A DNA stretch of 12,773 nt from Methylococcaceae bacterium (GTDB taxonomy: Bacteria > Pseudomonadota > Gammaproteobacteria > Methylococcales > Methylomonadaceae). The notes under the pieces are model-generated. The model was not told the origin of the DNA, made no database searches, and was given only the letters and a program-made list of their open reading frames with translations. The stretch is taken from assembly GCA_947506075.1 (NCBI GenBank), contig CANNNN010000034.1, forward strand, positions 1 through 12,773, written 5' to 3'. Positions 1-7,799 of the stretch are shown one piece after another (position 1 is the stretch's first letter; every line of letters begins with the position of its first letter). The translations under genes and the position numbers were made by a program.

Positions 1-240
1 AAAGCCAAAGCGGAAGCTGCCGCACAAGCTAAAGCTGAAGCCAAACAGGCCGAAGCTGCCAAGGCTAAAGCCGAGGCCGCCGAGCAAGCCAAGGTCGAAG
101 CGGTTAAAGCCAAAGCGGAAGCTGCCGTACAAGCTAAAGCCGAAGCCAAGCAGGCCGAAGCTGCCAAGGCTAAAGCCGAGGCCGCCGAGCAAGCCAAGGC
201 TGCAGCGGCAAAAGCCCAAGCGGAAGCTGCCGCACAAGTC
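1..240 (+). repeat. 105-bp tandem repeat within tolA
   Basis: Unit 1 is 1-105 and unit 2 is 106-210; a partial third unit covers about 211-240. The two full units differ at 8 of 105 positions, only 3 of them in the first 93 bases. Each unit encodes 35 residues of Ala/Lys/Glu/Gln-rich helix, so a gain or loss of a unit keeps the frame and changes the length of the periplasmic arm. The window starts inside the array, so more copies may lie upstream. Confidence 0.9.
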
Positions 241-603
241 AAAGCCGCCGAACAAGCAGAAGCAGCAAGGATGGATGCAGAGCAGGCAAGAATGGATGCA
301 GAACAAGATCAGCTGGCGATTAAAGCTGCCGCTGCCGCCATTAAGCAAAAAGTGGCACGGAGCTGGATACGTCCGGTTTCTGCTGCAGGGGGTTTGAAGT
401 GTACAATCCAGGTCAGATTGATGTCTGATGGTACGGTGATTGATGCGACGGTGGTTGCTTCCAGTGGCGATGCAATTTTTGACCGATCAGCGGAGAGTGC
501 TGTACACAAAGCATCGCCACTTCCTGTACCAAAAGATAAAGAGCTAGCAACTAAAGAATTTGCGTCATTTAAGTTTTTGTTTGATCCAGATCGATCAAGA
601 TGA
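1..603 (+). CDS. tolA: TolA, C-terminal part (5' end outside window)
   Basis: This is the energy-transducing arm of the Tol-Pal system. TolA is anchored in the inner membrane by TolQR and reaches across the periplasm to TolB and Pal, supporting outer-membrane constriction at division. The frame is open from base 1; the membrane anchor lies upstream of the window. Codons 1 to about 105 encode an Ala/Lys/Glu/Gln-rich helix (domain II), including two 35-residue tandem repeats and a partial third. The last 85 or so residues match domain III (TolA/TonB C-terminal fold): a SWIRP motif, a GxxxCTIQVRL strand, then SSGDAIFDRSAESAV and PLPVP. E. coli domain III has a cysteine pair; here only one Cys is present (codon 400-402) and the second position is Phe, so that disulfide cannot form. 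The gene ends at TGA, 57 nt before tolB. An internal ATG at 271 lies in the helical arm and is not a plausible start. Confidence 0.93.
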   Translation, partial: KAKAEAAAQAKAEAKQAEAAKAKAEAAEQAKVEAVKAKAEAAVQAKAEAKQAEAAKAKAEAAEQAKAAAAKAQAEAAAQVKAAEQAEAARMDAEQARMDAEQDQLAIKAAAAAIKQKVARSWIRPVSAAGGLKCTIQVRLMSDGTVIDATVVASSGDAIFDRSAESAVHKASPLPVPKDKELATKEFASFKFLFDPDRSR

Positions 604-660
604 TCCTCACTTTTGTGAAAGAGAGGCCGTGCCGATTATTTATAAGTTATTGAGGAAAAT

Positions 661-1944
661 ATGAGTTTTTTTAGAAAGATTTTGTTGATAGGTCTGGTTG
701 GTTTTTATATGCCAATTAGCTATGCGGAGTTAACGATTGAAATCACCGAAGGTGTTGAAAGTGCGTTGCCTATTTCTATAGTTCCTTTTGCTATGCAGGG
801 GGCATCTGGTGTCCCTGTTGATGTTAGTTTTGTTGTTGATGCAGATTTGGCGCGTAGCGGATATTTTAAAACCCTGGATAAGCAGAGTATGCCGTCTAGG
901 CCCAGTACGGCGGAGGCGGTTCAGTTTAAGGACTGGCAGGCTTTAAATCAGAATTATCTGGTTATCGGGCAGGTAACGGAAGACCGTGGCCAGTACAATG
1001 TCCAGTTTCAGTTGTTTGATGTTTATAAAGGCGAGCAGTTGATGGGTTACAAAATGACCTCCTCGGCAGGTGAGTTGCGTAGAACGGCGCATCATATCAG
1101 TGACCTGATCTTTGAAAAATTAACCGGCAAAAAAGGCGTGTTCAGCGGTCGAATTGCATACATTACCAGCAGCAGACAGGGCAGACAAAGTACTCATAAG
1201 CTTCAGGTTTCCGATGCGGATGGCTTCAATGCGCAAACCGTAGCCTCATCTGTGGAGCCATTGATGTCTCCATCGTGGTCGCCTGATGGTAAGAAAGTAG
1301 CGTACGTGTCATTCGAGAAAAAATCCGCCGCAATCTATATTCAGACCTTGGCTACGGGGCAGCGAGCAAGGGTTGCTGAATTTCCTGGCATCAATGGTGC
1401 GCCTGCATGGTCGCCCGATGGTGGGAAGTTGGCTTTAACCTTATCTAAAGATGGCAATCCCGATATTTTTGTCTTAAATTTAGTTACGCGATCATTAGCT
1501 AAATTGACTAACAGTTTTGCGATTGATACCGAACCCACCTGGTCCCCGGACGGCAGTAGTATCGTTTTTACTTCTGATCGGGGGGGCAAGCCTCAGCTGT
1601 ATATCATGTCTAGTCAGGGCGGCGATGAAAAAAGACTCACCTTTTCAGGAAGCTATAATGCAAGGGCCAGCTTTTCACCTGACGGCAGAAACATAGCCAT
1701 GGTTCACGGGAACGGCAGCGATTACCGTATTGCGGTCATGGACATGGCAAGCAAGTCGCTTAATGTACTCACGGATGGTCGATCAGATGAGTCGCCAAGC
1801 TTTGCACCGAATGGCAGTATGATTTTATATGCTTCGCAAAAAGGCGGGGCAGGCTACTTATCGGCTGTATCGCTGGATGGTAAAATGCAGCAGAAGTTGA
1901 TGTTTAACGGCAGTGAAATTCGAGAACCGGCATGGTCACCCTAG
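661..1944 (+). CDS. tolB: TolB, periplasmic Tol-Pal translocation protein
   Basis: TolB is a periplasmic beta-propeller that binds Pal and the C-terminal domain of TolA. At 427 residues it is close to the usual length of about 430. Residues 1-22 are a Sec signal peptide with a hydrophobic core and a likely cut after SYA. The N-terminal TolB domain follows (residues 23 to about 150, with PISIVPF near the mature N-terminus). The propeller is marked by repeated PxWSPDG-type blades: PSWSPDG, PAWSPDG, PTWSPDG, ASFSPDG, PSFAPNG and a final PAWSP at the C-terminus. A GAGG Shine-Dalgarno just upstream supports the ATG at 661. The gene lies between tolA and pal as in most gammaproteobacteria. No truncation is seen. 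Confidence 0.97.
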   Translation: MSFFRKILLIGLVGFYMPISYAELTIEITEGVESALPISIVPFAMQGASGVPVDVSFVVDADLARSGYFKTLDKQSMPSRPSTAEAVQFKDWQALNQNYLVIGQVTEDRGQYNVQFQLFDVYKGEQLMGYKMTSSAGELRRTAHHISDLIFEKLTGKKGVFSGRIAYITSSRQGRQSTHKLQVSDADGFNAQTVASSVEPLMSPSWSPDGKKVAYVSFEKKSAAIYIQTLATGQRARVAEFPGINGAPAWSPDGGKLALTLSKDGNPDIFVLNLVTRSLAKLTNSFAIDTEPTWSPDGSSIVFTSDRGGKPQLYIMSSQGGDEKRLTFSGSYNARASFSPDGRNIAMVHGNGSDYRIAVMDMASKSLNVLTDGRSDESPSFAPNGSMILYASQKGGAGYLSAVSLDGKMQQKLMFNGSEIREPAWSP

Positions 1945-2010
1945 TCGGGTTTAGTGCAACCTGATTTTTTGTAAAATTAACTTAATCTATTATCTTTTTG
2001 GAAATTAAAA

Positions 2011-2589
2011 ATGAAATTGAATAAAACAGTATTGGTCTTGGCTATCAGCGCGGTAATGCTATCGGCTTGTAGTGATGATGAAATAAAAGATGCGAGTCTT
2101 ACTGACGGTGGACAAAACGCTGCCAGCGGTATTAACGATGCATCGACCAGTGGCTTAAATAATGGTTCAGGCATGTCCGGATCAGAAATGAATAATTCTG
2201 GAATGTATCCCAATGCAGGCATAGGTCCAGAATTCAGTGATCCCAATAACCCGCTATCAAAAAGCACGGTTTATTTCATGTTGGATAGCAGCCAGGTTCA
2301 AAATGATTTCGTCCCTGTGATTGCCGCCCATGCACAATACCTGGTGGCGCATCCTGATCAACGCGTGGTCTTGCAAGGGCATGGTGATGAGCGCGGTTCC
2401 CGTGAATACAATATAGCGCTGGGCGAGCAGCGTGGAAAATCGATAGCGAGTATGCTGAAGGTTCAAGGTGTTTCTGTCGGGCAGTTAGATGTGGTTAGTT
2501 ATGGCGAAGAAAAGCCGGCGTCATTCGGGCACGATGAAGCATCCTGGGAGCTTAATCGTCGCGTTGAGTTAATTTATCAAGGCAAATAA
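2011..2589 (+). CDS. pal: Pal, peptidoglycan-associated outer-membrane lipoprotein
   Basis: Pal tethers the outer membrane to peptidoglycan and is the outer-membrane partner of TolB. The 192-residue product has a lipoprotein signal ending in the lipobox LSAC, so Cys20 would be the lipidated N-terminus. The +2 residue is Ser rather than Asp, which agrees with Lol-dependent transfer to the outer membrane. Residues 30-80 form a flexible linker rich in Gly, Ser, Asn and Met. The OmpA-like domain covers about 85-190: TVYFMLD, then GHGDERG (Asp126) and LGEQR (Arg141). By analogy with other OmpA-like domains this Asp/Arg pair binds diaminopimelate. GHDEASWELNRR follows. Most homologues have a small or polar residue other than Gly in GHxDERG; the change is conservative. 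The SD is weak (GGA). cpoB starts directly after the stop codon. Confidence 0.97.
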   Translation: MKLNKTVLVLAISAVMLSACSDDEIKDASLTDGGQNAASGINDASTSGLNNGSGMSGSEMNNSGMYPNAGIGPEFSDPNNPLSKSTVYFMLDSSQVQNDFVPVIAAHAQYLVAHPDQRVVLQGHGDERGSREYNIALGEQRGKSIASMLKVQGVSVGQLDVVSYGEEKPASFGHDEASWELNRRVELIYQGK

Positions 2590-3429
2590 ATGAAAGCTCG
2601 TCTTGTCATGTTGCTGTGTGCCTGCAGTGCTGTTCATGCCGAAGCCTTACCGCCGGTTATTGATAACTCGATGTATCCGGAGAATGAGGTTAGCGCTGTA
2701 AGGCCTGCAGCCCCTAATGCGCTCTATGAAATGATGGGGCGAGTGGATCAATTGCAAGCCGAAGTTCGGCAACTTACAGGCAGAGTGGAAGAGCAGGGGC
2801 AGCTTATTGAAGAATTGAAAAAATCTCAAACTACCCTGTATTCCGATTTTGATGGGCGAATGCAAAGTCTTGAGAAAAAATCAGCCCCTGTGGGCGCAGC
2901 TGTCGCTACTGAGGTCCAAGGGCAGGACGGCTCAGTTGAGGCCGAAACTAAGGTGAACGTACCGAACGTTGCGGTTCCAGCTCCAGCCGAAAGTCAGGAG
3001 GCTAAGCCGGCTCCTGTCCAAAAACGGGATACTATGCCCGCTTCAGCAGATGAAAAGCAGCAATATCAACAGGCCTATGAAGCCCTTAGAAATGGACATA
3101 CGGCTCAGGCCATTGCTGATTTCAATGTTCTGCTGAGTAAGAATCCGAACAGTGACTACGCTAATAATGCTCAATATTGGTTAGGTGAGGCTTACAGAGT
3201 TAATCAGGATGTTGACGCAGCGCGTAGTGCTTTTAATGGGGTGATTCAAAACTATCCGGATAGCTCAAAAGTGCCTGATGCGCTATTAAAGTTGGGTTAT
3301 ATCGAGGTTGAGCAGAAAAATTCAGTAAAGGCGCGCGAATATTTGACGCGTGTTACCGTGGATTTTCCCAGTTCGACGGCAGCTCGATTGGCGGCAAAGA
3401 AATTACTTTTACTTGATGATATTAAATAA
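2590..3429 (+). CDS. cpoB: CpoB (YbgF), periplasmic cell-division coordinator
   Basis: CpoB is a periplasmic TolA-binding protein. In E. coli it links Tol-Pal activity to PBP1B-driven septal peptidoglycan synthesis. The 279-residue product has a short signal peptide (cut likely after AVHA, about residue 17). A trimerising coiled coil at about 46-97 contains the phrases RVDQLQAEVRQL and EEQGQLIEELKK. An Ala/Pro/Val-rich linker covers about 98-150. The C-terminal TPR domain at about 155-276 includes the phrases QQAYEALRNG, YWLGEAY, AFNGVIQNYP and ALLKLGYIE. ATG follows the pal stop with no gap (TAAATG), which implies translational coupling. The architecture and position are those of the family; nothing is missing. 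Confidence 0.95.
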   Translation: MKARLVMLLCACSAVHAEALPPVIDNSMYPENEVSAVRPAAPNALYEMMGRVDQLQAEVRQLTGRVEEQGQLIEELKKSQTTLYSDFDGRMQSLEKKSAPVGAAVATEVQGQDGSVEAETKVNVPNVAVPAPAESQEAKPAPVQKRDTMPASADEKQQYQQAYEALRNGHTAQAIADFNVLLSKNPNSDYANNAQYWLGEAYRVNQDVDAARSAFNGVIQNYPDSSKVPDALLKLGYIEVEQKNSVKAREYLTRVTVDFPSSTAARLAAKKLLLLDDIK

Positions 3430-3438
3430 ATAATTATT

Positions 3439-4080
3439 GTGAGTTTGTTGCGTATAACGGAAATTTTTTATTCATTACAGGGTGAGTCGAATACGGTAGG
3501 TTTGCCTACCGTGTTTATTCGGCTCACTGGCTGTCCATTAAGATGTGTCTATTGCGATACAGCCTATGCTTTTACCGGCGGCGAAAAAATAGCGATTGAT
3601 GACATCATTGCACAGGCTGAGCAGTACGAATCCAAGTATGTCACCGTAACCGGTGGCGAACCATTGGCACAGCCTGCTTGCCTTGAGTTAATGACCAAGT
3701 TGCTCGATAAAGGCTATATTGTTTCGCTTGAAACCAGTGGTGCGCTTGATGTGTCGGAAGTCGATAGGCGCGTTGTCAAGGTCATGGATCTTAAAACGCC
3801 CAGCTCGGGTGAGGTGAGTAGAAACCTTTATCAAAATATCGACTATCTAAGCCAAAAAGATCAGCTTAAGTTTGTCATCGGTAATGATGAGGACTATCAG
3901 TGGTCAAAAGCTATTTTAGTCGAATATGATCTTGTTAATCGTTGTGAAATATTGTTTTCGCCGGTGATGGGGTTACAAAACGCTACCGAGTTAGCCGATA
4001 AAATTCTCAAGGACAGATTGCCTGTTCGTTTTCAACTTCAACTTCATAAAATACTTTGGGATGATGCACAAGGTAAATAA
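3439..4080 (+). CDS. queE: QueE, 7-carboxy-7-deazaguanine synthase (radical SAM)
   Basis: QueE converts 6-carboxytetrahydropterin to 7-carboxy-7-deazaguanine, a committed step toward preQ0 and queuosine. The 213-residue product is near the usual length (E. coli about 223). It shows the N-terminal motif YSLQGES, the radical-SAM cluster motif CPLRCVYC (Cys32, Cys36, Cys39) and the SAM-binding GGEP at 72-75. The start is GTG at 3439, 9 nt after the cpoB stop and in the same frame. There is no convincing Shine-Dalgarno, so it is probably translated by coupling; nearby TTG codons (3445, 3448) are alternatives. Placement after tol-pal-cpoB and before queC is a common gammaproteobacterial arrangement. 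Confidence 0.95.
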   Translation: MSLLRITEIFYSLQGESNTVGLPTVFIRLTGCPLRCVYCDTAYAFTGGEKIAIDDIIAQAEQYESKYVTVTGGEPLAQPACLELMTKLLDKGYIVSLETSGALDVSEVDRRVVKVMDLKTPSSGEVSRNLYQNIDYLSQKDQLKFVIGNDEDYQWSKAILVEYDLVNRCEILFSPVMGLQNATELADKILKDRLPVRFQLQLHKILWDDAQGK

Positions 4081-4084
4081 ATCG

Positions 4085-4110
4085 ACCCATCGACTACGCT
4101 CAGGACAAGC
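4085..4110. repeat. REP-like fragment in the queE-queC gap
   Basis: The 30-base gap between queE and queC consists almost wholly of a sequence containing CGACTACGCTCAGGAC. It resembles an intergenic motif (CCCTTCGACTACGCTCAGG...) that I recall as abundant and dispersed in many bacterial genomes. The AGGA at 4102-4105 lies 5 nt before the queC ATG and would act as its Shine-Dalgarno. Only this one copy is in the window, so its repeat status rests on recollection of the motif. Confidence 0.5.
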
Positions 4111-4800
4111 ATGCAAAAAAAAGCCATAGTCCTGCTATCAGGAGGACTAGATTCAATTACCGTACTTGCTCTTGCAAAAAGCCAAGGATACACATGTTAT
4201 GCCTTAAGCTTCGATTATGGCCAGCGACACAATGCCGAACTGATAGCGGCGGCTCAGATAGCGGCAGATTATCAAGTCGAAGAGCATAAAGTCATCAAGC
4301 TGGGATTAGGTTCGATTGGTGGTTCTGCGTTGACTGATGAGCATATTGCCGTGCCTACCACACCACAAGAAGGCATCCCGGTAACCTATGTGCCGGCAAG
4401 AAATACCATTTTTTTGTCTTTTGCCTTAGGTTGGGCCGAAGTTTTACACCTGACAGATATTTTTATTGGTGTTAATGCGGTGGATTATTCCGGTTATCCG
4501 GATTGCAGGCCAGCGTTTATTAAAGCCTTTCAGCAATTAGCGAACCTTGCCACTAAGGCTGGTGTAGAGGGCGGGCAATTCACCATACATACCCCGCTGA
4601 TGGCGCTAAGTAAGGCGGAAATCATCAAGCAGGGTATTAAATTGGGCGTGGATTATCGGCGCACAGTGTCCTGTTATTCTGCCGATGCGCAAGGCTTTGC
4701 CTGTGGAGAATGTGATGCTTGTCGGCTGAGAAGAATTGGATTTATCGAGGCAGGGATAAAAGATCCGACACAATATCAAGCGAGTACAACAAACCGTTAG
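4111..4800 (+). CDS. queC: QueC, 7-cyano-7-deazaguanine (preQ0) synthase
   Basis: QueC uses ATP and ammonia to convert 7-carboxy-7-deazaguanine, the QueE product, to preQ0. The 229-residue product matches the family length (E. coli 231). It has the PP-loop ATP-pyrophosphatase motif SGGLDS at 10-15, SFDYGQRH at 33-40 and VPARNT at 94-99. The C-terminal zinc site is Cys188, Cys198, Cys201 and Cys204 (CxxCxxC in CGECDAC). The ATG at 4111 is preceded by AGGA with 5-nt spacing. The gene lies 30 nt after queE and is surely in the same functional group. No terminator is evident after the TAG. Confidence 0.97.
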   Translation: MQKKAIVLLSGGLDSITVLALAKSQGYTCYALSFDYGQRHNAELIAAAQIAADYQVEEHKVIKLGLGSIGGSALTDEHIAVPTTPQEGIPVTYVPARNTIFLSFALGWAEVLHLTDIFIGVNAVDYSGYPDCRPAFIKAFQQLANLATKAGVEGGQFTIHTPLMALSKAEIIKQGIKLGVDYRRTVSCYSADAQGFACGECDACRLRRIGFIEAGIKDPTQYQASTTNR

Positions 4801-4878
4801 TTCAAAAGCTAAGCGTTCATACCCCTGCATAATCTTATGATCCACTGGAAAAATGAGCATACGGTGAGCTATAGCCTC

Positions 4879-4884
4879 TATAAT
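4879..4884 (+). promoter_or_regulatory. candidate -10 element for the PPK2 gene
   Basis: A perfect TATAAT lies 42 nt upstream of the ATG at 4927, in the 126-bp gap after queC. No good -35 hexamer is found at 16-18 bp spacing, so an activator could be needed, or the match may be by chance. A perfect 8-bp palindrome (GCTATAGC, 4868-4875) sits just upstream of it. The start codon has a clear SD (AAAGGA, 4913-4918). Confidence 0.35.
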
Positions 4885-4926
4885 TTAAATAGTGTAATTC
4901 TCGGTTAAGCACAAAGGAAAAGCGTC

Positions 4927-6414
4927 ATGTTTGAATCAGCAGAGCTAGGTCACAAAATAGACAAAGCCACTTATGAAAAGGAAGTGCCTAAGTTGCGCGA
5001 GGCACTACTCATGGCGCAGATAGATTTGGCAAAGCTGGCTAAGTTTCCGGTTATTATCTTAATTGGCGGACTGGATGGCGCAGGAAGAGGCGAAACCGTC
5101 AATTTGCTGAACGAGTGGATGGATCCACGGTTTATCCAGACACATGGCATGGGCGAGCCCTCGGATGAGGAACTTGATCGTCCGATGATGTGGCGATTTT
5201 GGCGTGAATTGCCGCCTAAAGGCAAGATCGGCGTATTCTTGGGTTCATGGTATACCTGGCCGATTATCAATCGCGTGACCGGTCGCACCAAGGTTGCTGA
5301 TCTTGATCGGAGCATGGAGCGGGCTAAATGCCTGGAAAAGATGCTGGCTGATGAGGGCGCGCTGATTCTTAAGTTCTGGATGCATTTATCCAAAGACAGG
5401 CAGGAAAAGCGCCTGAAGCTACTGGAGAAAAATCCAAAAACCCGCTGGCGGGTAACCGATCGCGATTGGAAGCATTTTAAGCAATACGATAAATTCCGTG
5501 TCGTCCATGAGAGTGTGATTCGGCATACCAGCACCGCTGAGGCGCCTTGGACTATCGTCGAAGGCTACGATCATAACTATCGCAGTTTGACCGTGGGCAC
5601 GGTGATTCTTGACGCGATACGCAAACGTCTTGATGAGGCCGACATCAAAATGACGGAGGTCCATGCGCCACCTCCGCTGCCGTCGATAGATCAGCTTAAT
5701 GTTCTGAAGACGCTGGACCTGACCCAAACCATAAGCAAGAAAAACTTCAAGGCGGAGTTGGAGAAATATCAAGGCAAGCTCGCGTTGCTGACTCGTGAGG
5801 CCAAGTTTAAGGATATCACTGTCATCGCGCTGTTCGAAGGTAATGATGCGGCAGGCAAGGGCGGCGCCATTCGTCGCGTTACCAGTGCGCTGGATGCGCG
5901 TTGGTATAATATTATTCCGGTTGCAGCACCTACCGAAGAGGAGCGCGCCCAGCCCTATTTGTGGCGTTTTTGGCGGCATATTCCGAGGCGCGGGCGAGTG
6001 ACGATTTTTGATCGTTCCTGGTATGGTCGGGTGTTGGTAGAGCGGGTCGAGGAATACTGCTCAAAAGTAGACTGGATGCGTGCTTACAGCGAGATCAACG
6101 ATTTTGAAGCTCAGCTGGTGCGGCATAATATTGTCGTGGTCAAATTCTGGCTCGCGATCAGTAAGGATGAGCAACTGGCACGCTTTAAGGAACGTGAAAA
6201 AATACCTTTTAAACGTTTCAAGATTACCGAAGAAGACTGGCGCAATCGAGAAAAGTGGGATCAGTATGAGCATGCGGTATGCGATATGGTCGATCGCACC
6301 AGCACCGAAATAGCGCCGTGGACGCTGGTAGAAGCCAACGACAAGCACTTTGCGCGTATCAAGATTTTAAAAACCTTATGCTGTGCAATTGAAGCGGCCA
6401 TGCAGAAAGGATAG
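4927..6414 (+). CDS. pap: Polyphosphate:AMP phosphotransferase (PPK2 class II, two-domain)
   Basis: Class II PPK2 enzymes transfer phosphate from polyphosphate to AMP, giving ADP. The 495-residue length and two fused PPK2 domains match this class. Domain 1 (about 15-235) starts with MFESAELGH and has a Walker A-like stretch GGLDGAGRGE (47-56), with Arg where the catalytic Lys is expected, and FLGSW (104-108) in place of FDRSW. Domain 2 (about 270-490) has the intact Walker A EGNDAAGKGG (304-313), the Walker B/lid region FDRSWYGR (361-368) and the phrases WRFWR and KFWLAISKDEQ. Catalysis is therefore inferred to sit in domain 2, with domain 1 structural or regulatory. The SD AAAGGA is 8 nt upstream. 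The gene converges on glpQ across a hairpin. It fits the phosphate theme of its neighbours, but no Pho box was found before it. Confidence 0.93.
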   Translation: MFESAELGHKIDKATYEKEVPKLREALLMAQIDLAKLAKFPVIILIGGLDGAGRGETVNLLNEWMDPRFIQTHGMGEPSDEELDRPMMWRFWRELPPKGKIGVFLGSWYTWPIINRVTGRTKVADLDRSMERAKCLEKMLADEGALILKFWMHLSKDRQEKRLKLLEKNPKTRWRVTDRDWKHFKQYDKFRVVHESVIRHTSTAEAPWTIVEGYDHNYRSLTVGTVILDAIRKRLDEADIKMTEVHAPPPLPSIDQLNVLKTLDLTQTISKKNFKAELEKYQGKLALLTREAKFKDITVIALFEGNDAAGKGGAIRRVTSALDARWYNIIPVAAPTEEERAQPYLWRFWRHIPRRGRVTIFDRSWYGRVLVERVEEYCSKVDWMRAYSEINDFEAQLVRHNIVVVKFWLAISKDEQLARFKEREKIPFKRFKITEEDWRNREKWDQYEHAVCDMVDRTSTEIAPWTLVEANDKHFARIKILKTLCCAIEAAMQKG

Positions 6415-6447
6415 TACGAGTTAGAGTTGCAAAAGTTCAGTGGCAAT

Positions 6448-6477
6448 GCAAACCCGGCAAAACAGCGCCGGATTTGC
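6448..6477. terminator. hairpin between convergent pap and glpQ
   Basis: The arms are 6448-6458 and 6467-6477 (GCAAACCCGGC / GCCGGATTTGC): 11 bp with one C-A mismatch and an 8-nt loop. It lies between the two stop codons and could serve both strands. There is no long T tract on the + strand side and only a short T run on the - strand side, so intrinsic termination may be partial. Confidence 0.55.
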
Positions 6478-6505
6478 GTTAGGCATTTATTGAAAATTAC
6501 CGCGC

Positions 6506-7735
6506 TTAGCGATGTGATTGATGTTTATGTTCTTCATGTTCATCGTCGTGTGGTTTGCACTGATTATTTGAACTGACGTTGCTGGCATTAACTGACGTGT
6601 CACGCGCGGTAACACCGGTATCGGCAAAATCCGTGAACAGACCGTCGATGCCCAGATCGTAATAATAAGTCATTTCAACTATAGGATCGGTAAAGCCGTA
6701 ACCGCTGGCATCGTTGCGGAAAGTCCAGGTGTGAACCAGTAAACCCTTATCATGCGCCATTTCTATCACGCCGGTGCTGCCAACGATGTTACGGTGGTTA
6801 ATGTTACCGTCTGTGTTTGTAGTTTTCAAAAGATAAGGCTTCCAAGGACCAATCGCGTCAGCATAGGATTTAACAAAATCCAGGCCTTGATCAGTCAGCA
6901 AATCGGCAAATGTGCGTGTATCGCCTTTTACAACAAAGTCATAAGGCTGCGCGTAAGGAGCGACCAGAGACATCGTACCATCGGCATTGACATCGTCGGC
7001 ATCGATCAGCTGCACCAGTTGGATGTTGGTTTTGTGGCTCAGGTATTGCAGATTGCTGACTTCGAAAGACTGAATAAAGACCGGCGCACAATCGCTGTTG
7101 CCGTAAGCTTTATGCAATTTCTTCAACAGCTTGTTTTCAAAGGTATTCGATCCGTATAAAAGATGATGTTTGGCATCTCTGATATTGGCATGGTAAGTCG
7201 AATGTTTGATTTCCGGGTAAATGCCGATGGCTCTTCCGGTGGCTTTACTTTGGCTTTTAGCCAGCGCTATGATTTCGTCCAGGGTAGGGATTTCGAATTG
7301 ACCGTTGTATTGCTGATCGCGGCGGGCCAGCGGTTGAACGGCATGCAGGGTTTTGATTTCCTTCAGCGTAAAATCGGTGGCAAACCAGTCGTTATATTCA
7401 ACGCCATCGACCATGCGTTTGGTTTTGCGATCGGCGAATTCCGGGTGGTGATCTACGTCGGTGGTTCCGCCTATCATCGGTTCGTGACGGGCGACCATAT
7501 GCCCGTCCTTGGTCAGTACCAGATCGGGCTCGATAAAATCGGCCCCCATTTGAATGGCCAACGTGTAGCCTTCGATCGTATGGTCAGGGCGATGACCGGC
7601 GGTGCCACGATGGCCGATAACGATCGGTGTGGTTTTCATTTGAAAATGCTGCTCTGATTCGGCTGCGGCTTGAAAACTGAGTATGGCCAGTATGGCGCCT
7701 GTCAATACATTTGGTTTGTGAAATTTATTCAACAT
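6506..7735 (-). CDS. glpQ: Glycerophosphodiester phosphodiesterase, secreted (GlpQ type)
   Basis: GlpQ hydrolyses glycerophosphodiesters to glycerol-3-phosphate and an alcohol in the periplasm. The 409-residue product has a Sec signal peptide (residues 1-25, cut likely after QAAA). The GDPD barrel begins with IGHRGTAGHRPDHTIEGY: catalytic His42 and Arg43, metal ligands in FIEPDLVLTKDG (Glu69, Asp71) and the second catalytic His in ARHEP (His84). PEIKH (174-178) and the C-terminal DGLFTDFAD (364-372) also match. It is longer than E. coli GlpQ and ends in an unusual tail of about 35 residues that becomes rich in His, Asp and Glu (residues 393-409, five His). GAAGG lies about 10 nt upstream of the ATG. 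It is downstream of phoD on the same strand, 98 nt apart, and may share its promoter. Confidence 0.93.
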   Translation of the reverse strand: MLNKFHKPNVLTGAILAILSFQAAAESEQHFQMKTTPIVIGHRGTAGHRPDHTIEGYTLAIQMGADFIEPDLVLTKDGHMVARHEPMIGGTTDVDHHPEFADRKTKRMVDGVEYNDWFATDFTLKEIKTLHAVQPLARRDQQYNGQFEIPTLDEIIALAKSQSKATGRAIGIYPEIKHSTYHANIRDAKHHLLYGSNTFENKLLKKLHKAYGNSDCAPVFIQSFEVSNLQYLSHKTNIQLVQLIDADDVNADGTMSLVAPYAQPYDFVVKGDTRTFADLLTDQGLDFVKSYADAIGPWKPYLLKTTNTDGNINHRNIVGSTGVIEMAHDKGLLVHTWTFRNDASGYGFTDPIVEMTYYYDLGIDGLFTDFADTGVTARDTSVNASNVSSNNQCKPHDDEHEEHKHQSHR

Positions 7736-7799
7736 CGGATATTGCCTTCAATAAGTTGGTTTAAGAAATTGGTTTATCTGTTGGATACTTACACAAGCA

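Noticed and set aside
1..240. Short tandem units considered as a CRISPR-like array
   Set aside because: The repeats are contiguous, in frame and coding for TolA helix; there are no unique spacers.
1948..1970. GGTT/AACC mini-hairpin followed by a T run after tolB
   Set aside because: The stem is only 4 bp; it is too weak to call a terminator inside the tol-pal cluster.
4801..4926. tRNA gene expected after queC by analogy with Pseudomonas
   Set aside because: No cloverleaf or T-loop consensus (GTTCRANYC) can be found in the gap.
4971..5979. Two long - strand open frames inside the PPK2 gene
   Set aside because: They lie opposite clearly conserved PPK2 motifs, and their translations match no family I know. 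They are frame shadows.
6752..7657. Two + strand open frames opposite glpQ
   Set aside because: The glpQ frame has the signal peptide and catalytic motifs; the opposite frames have none.
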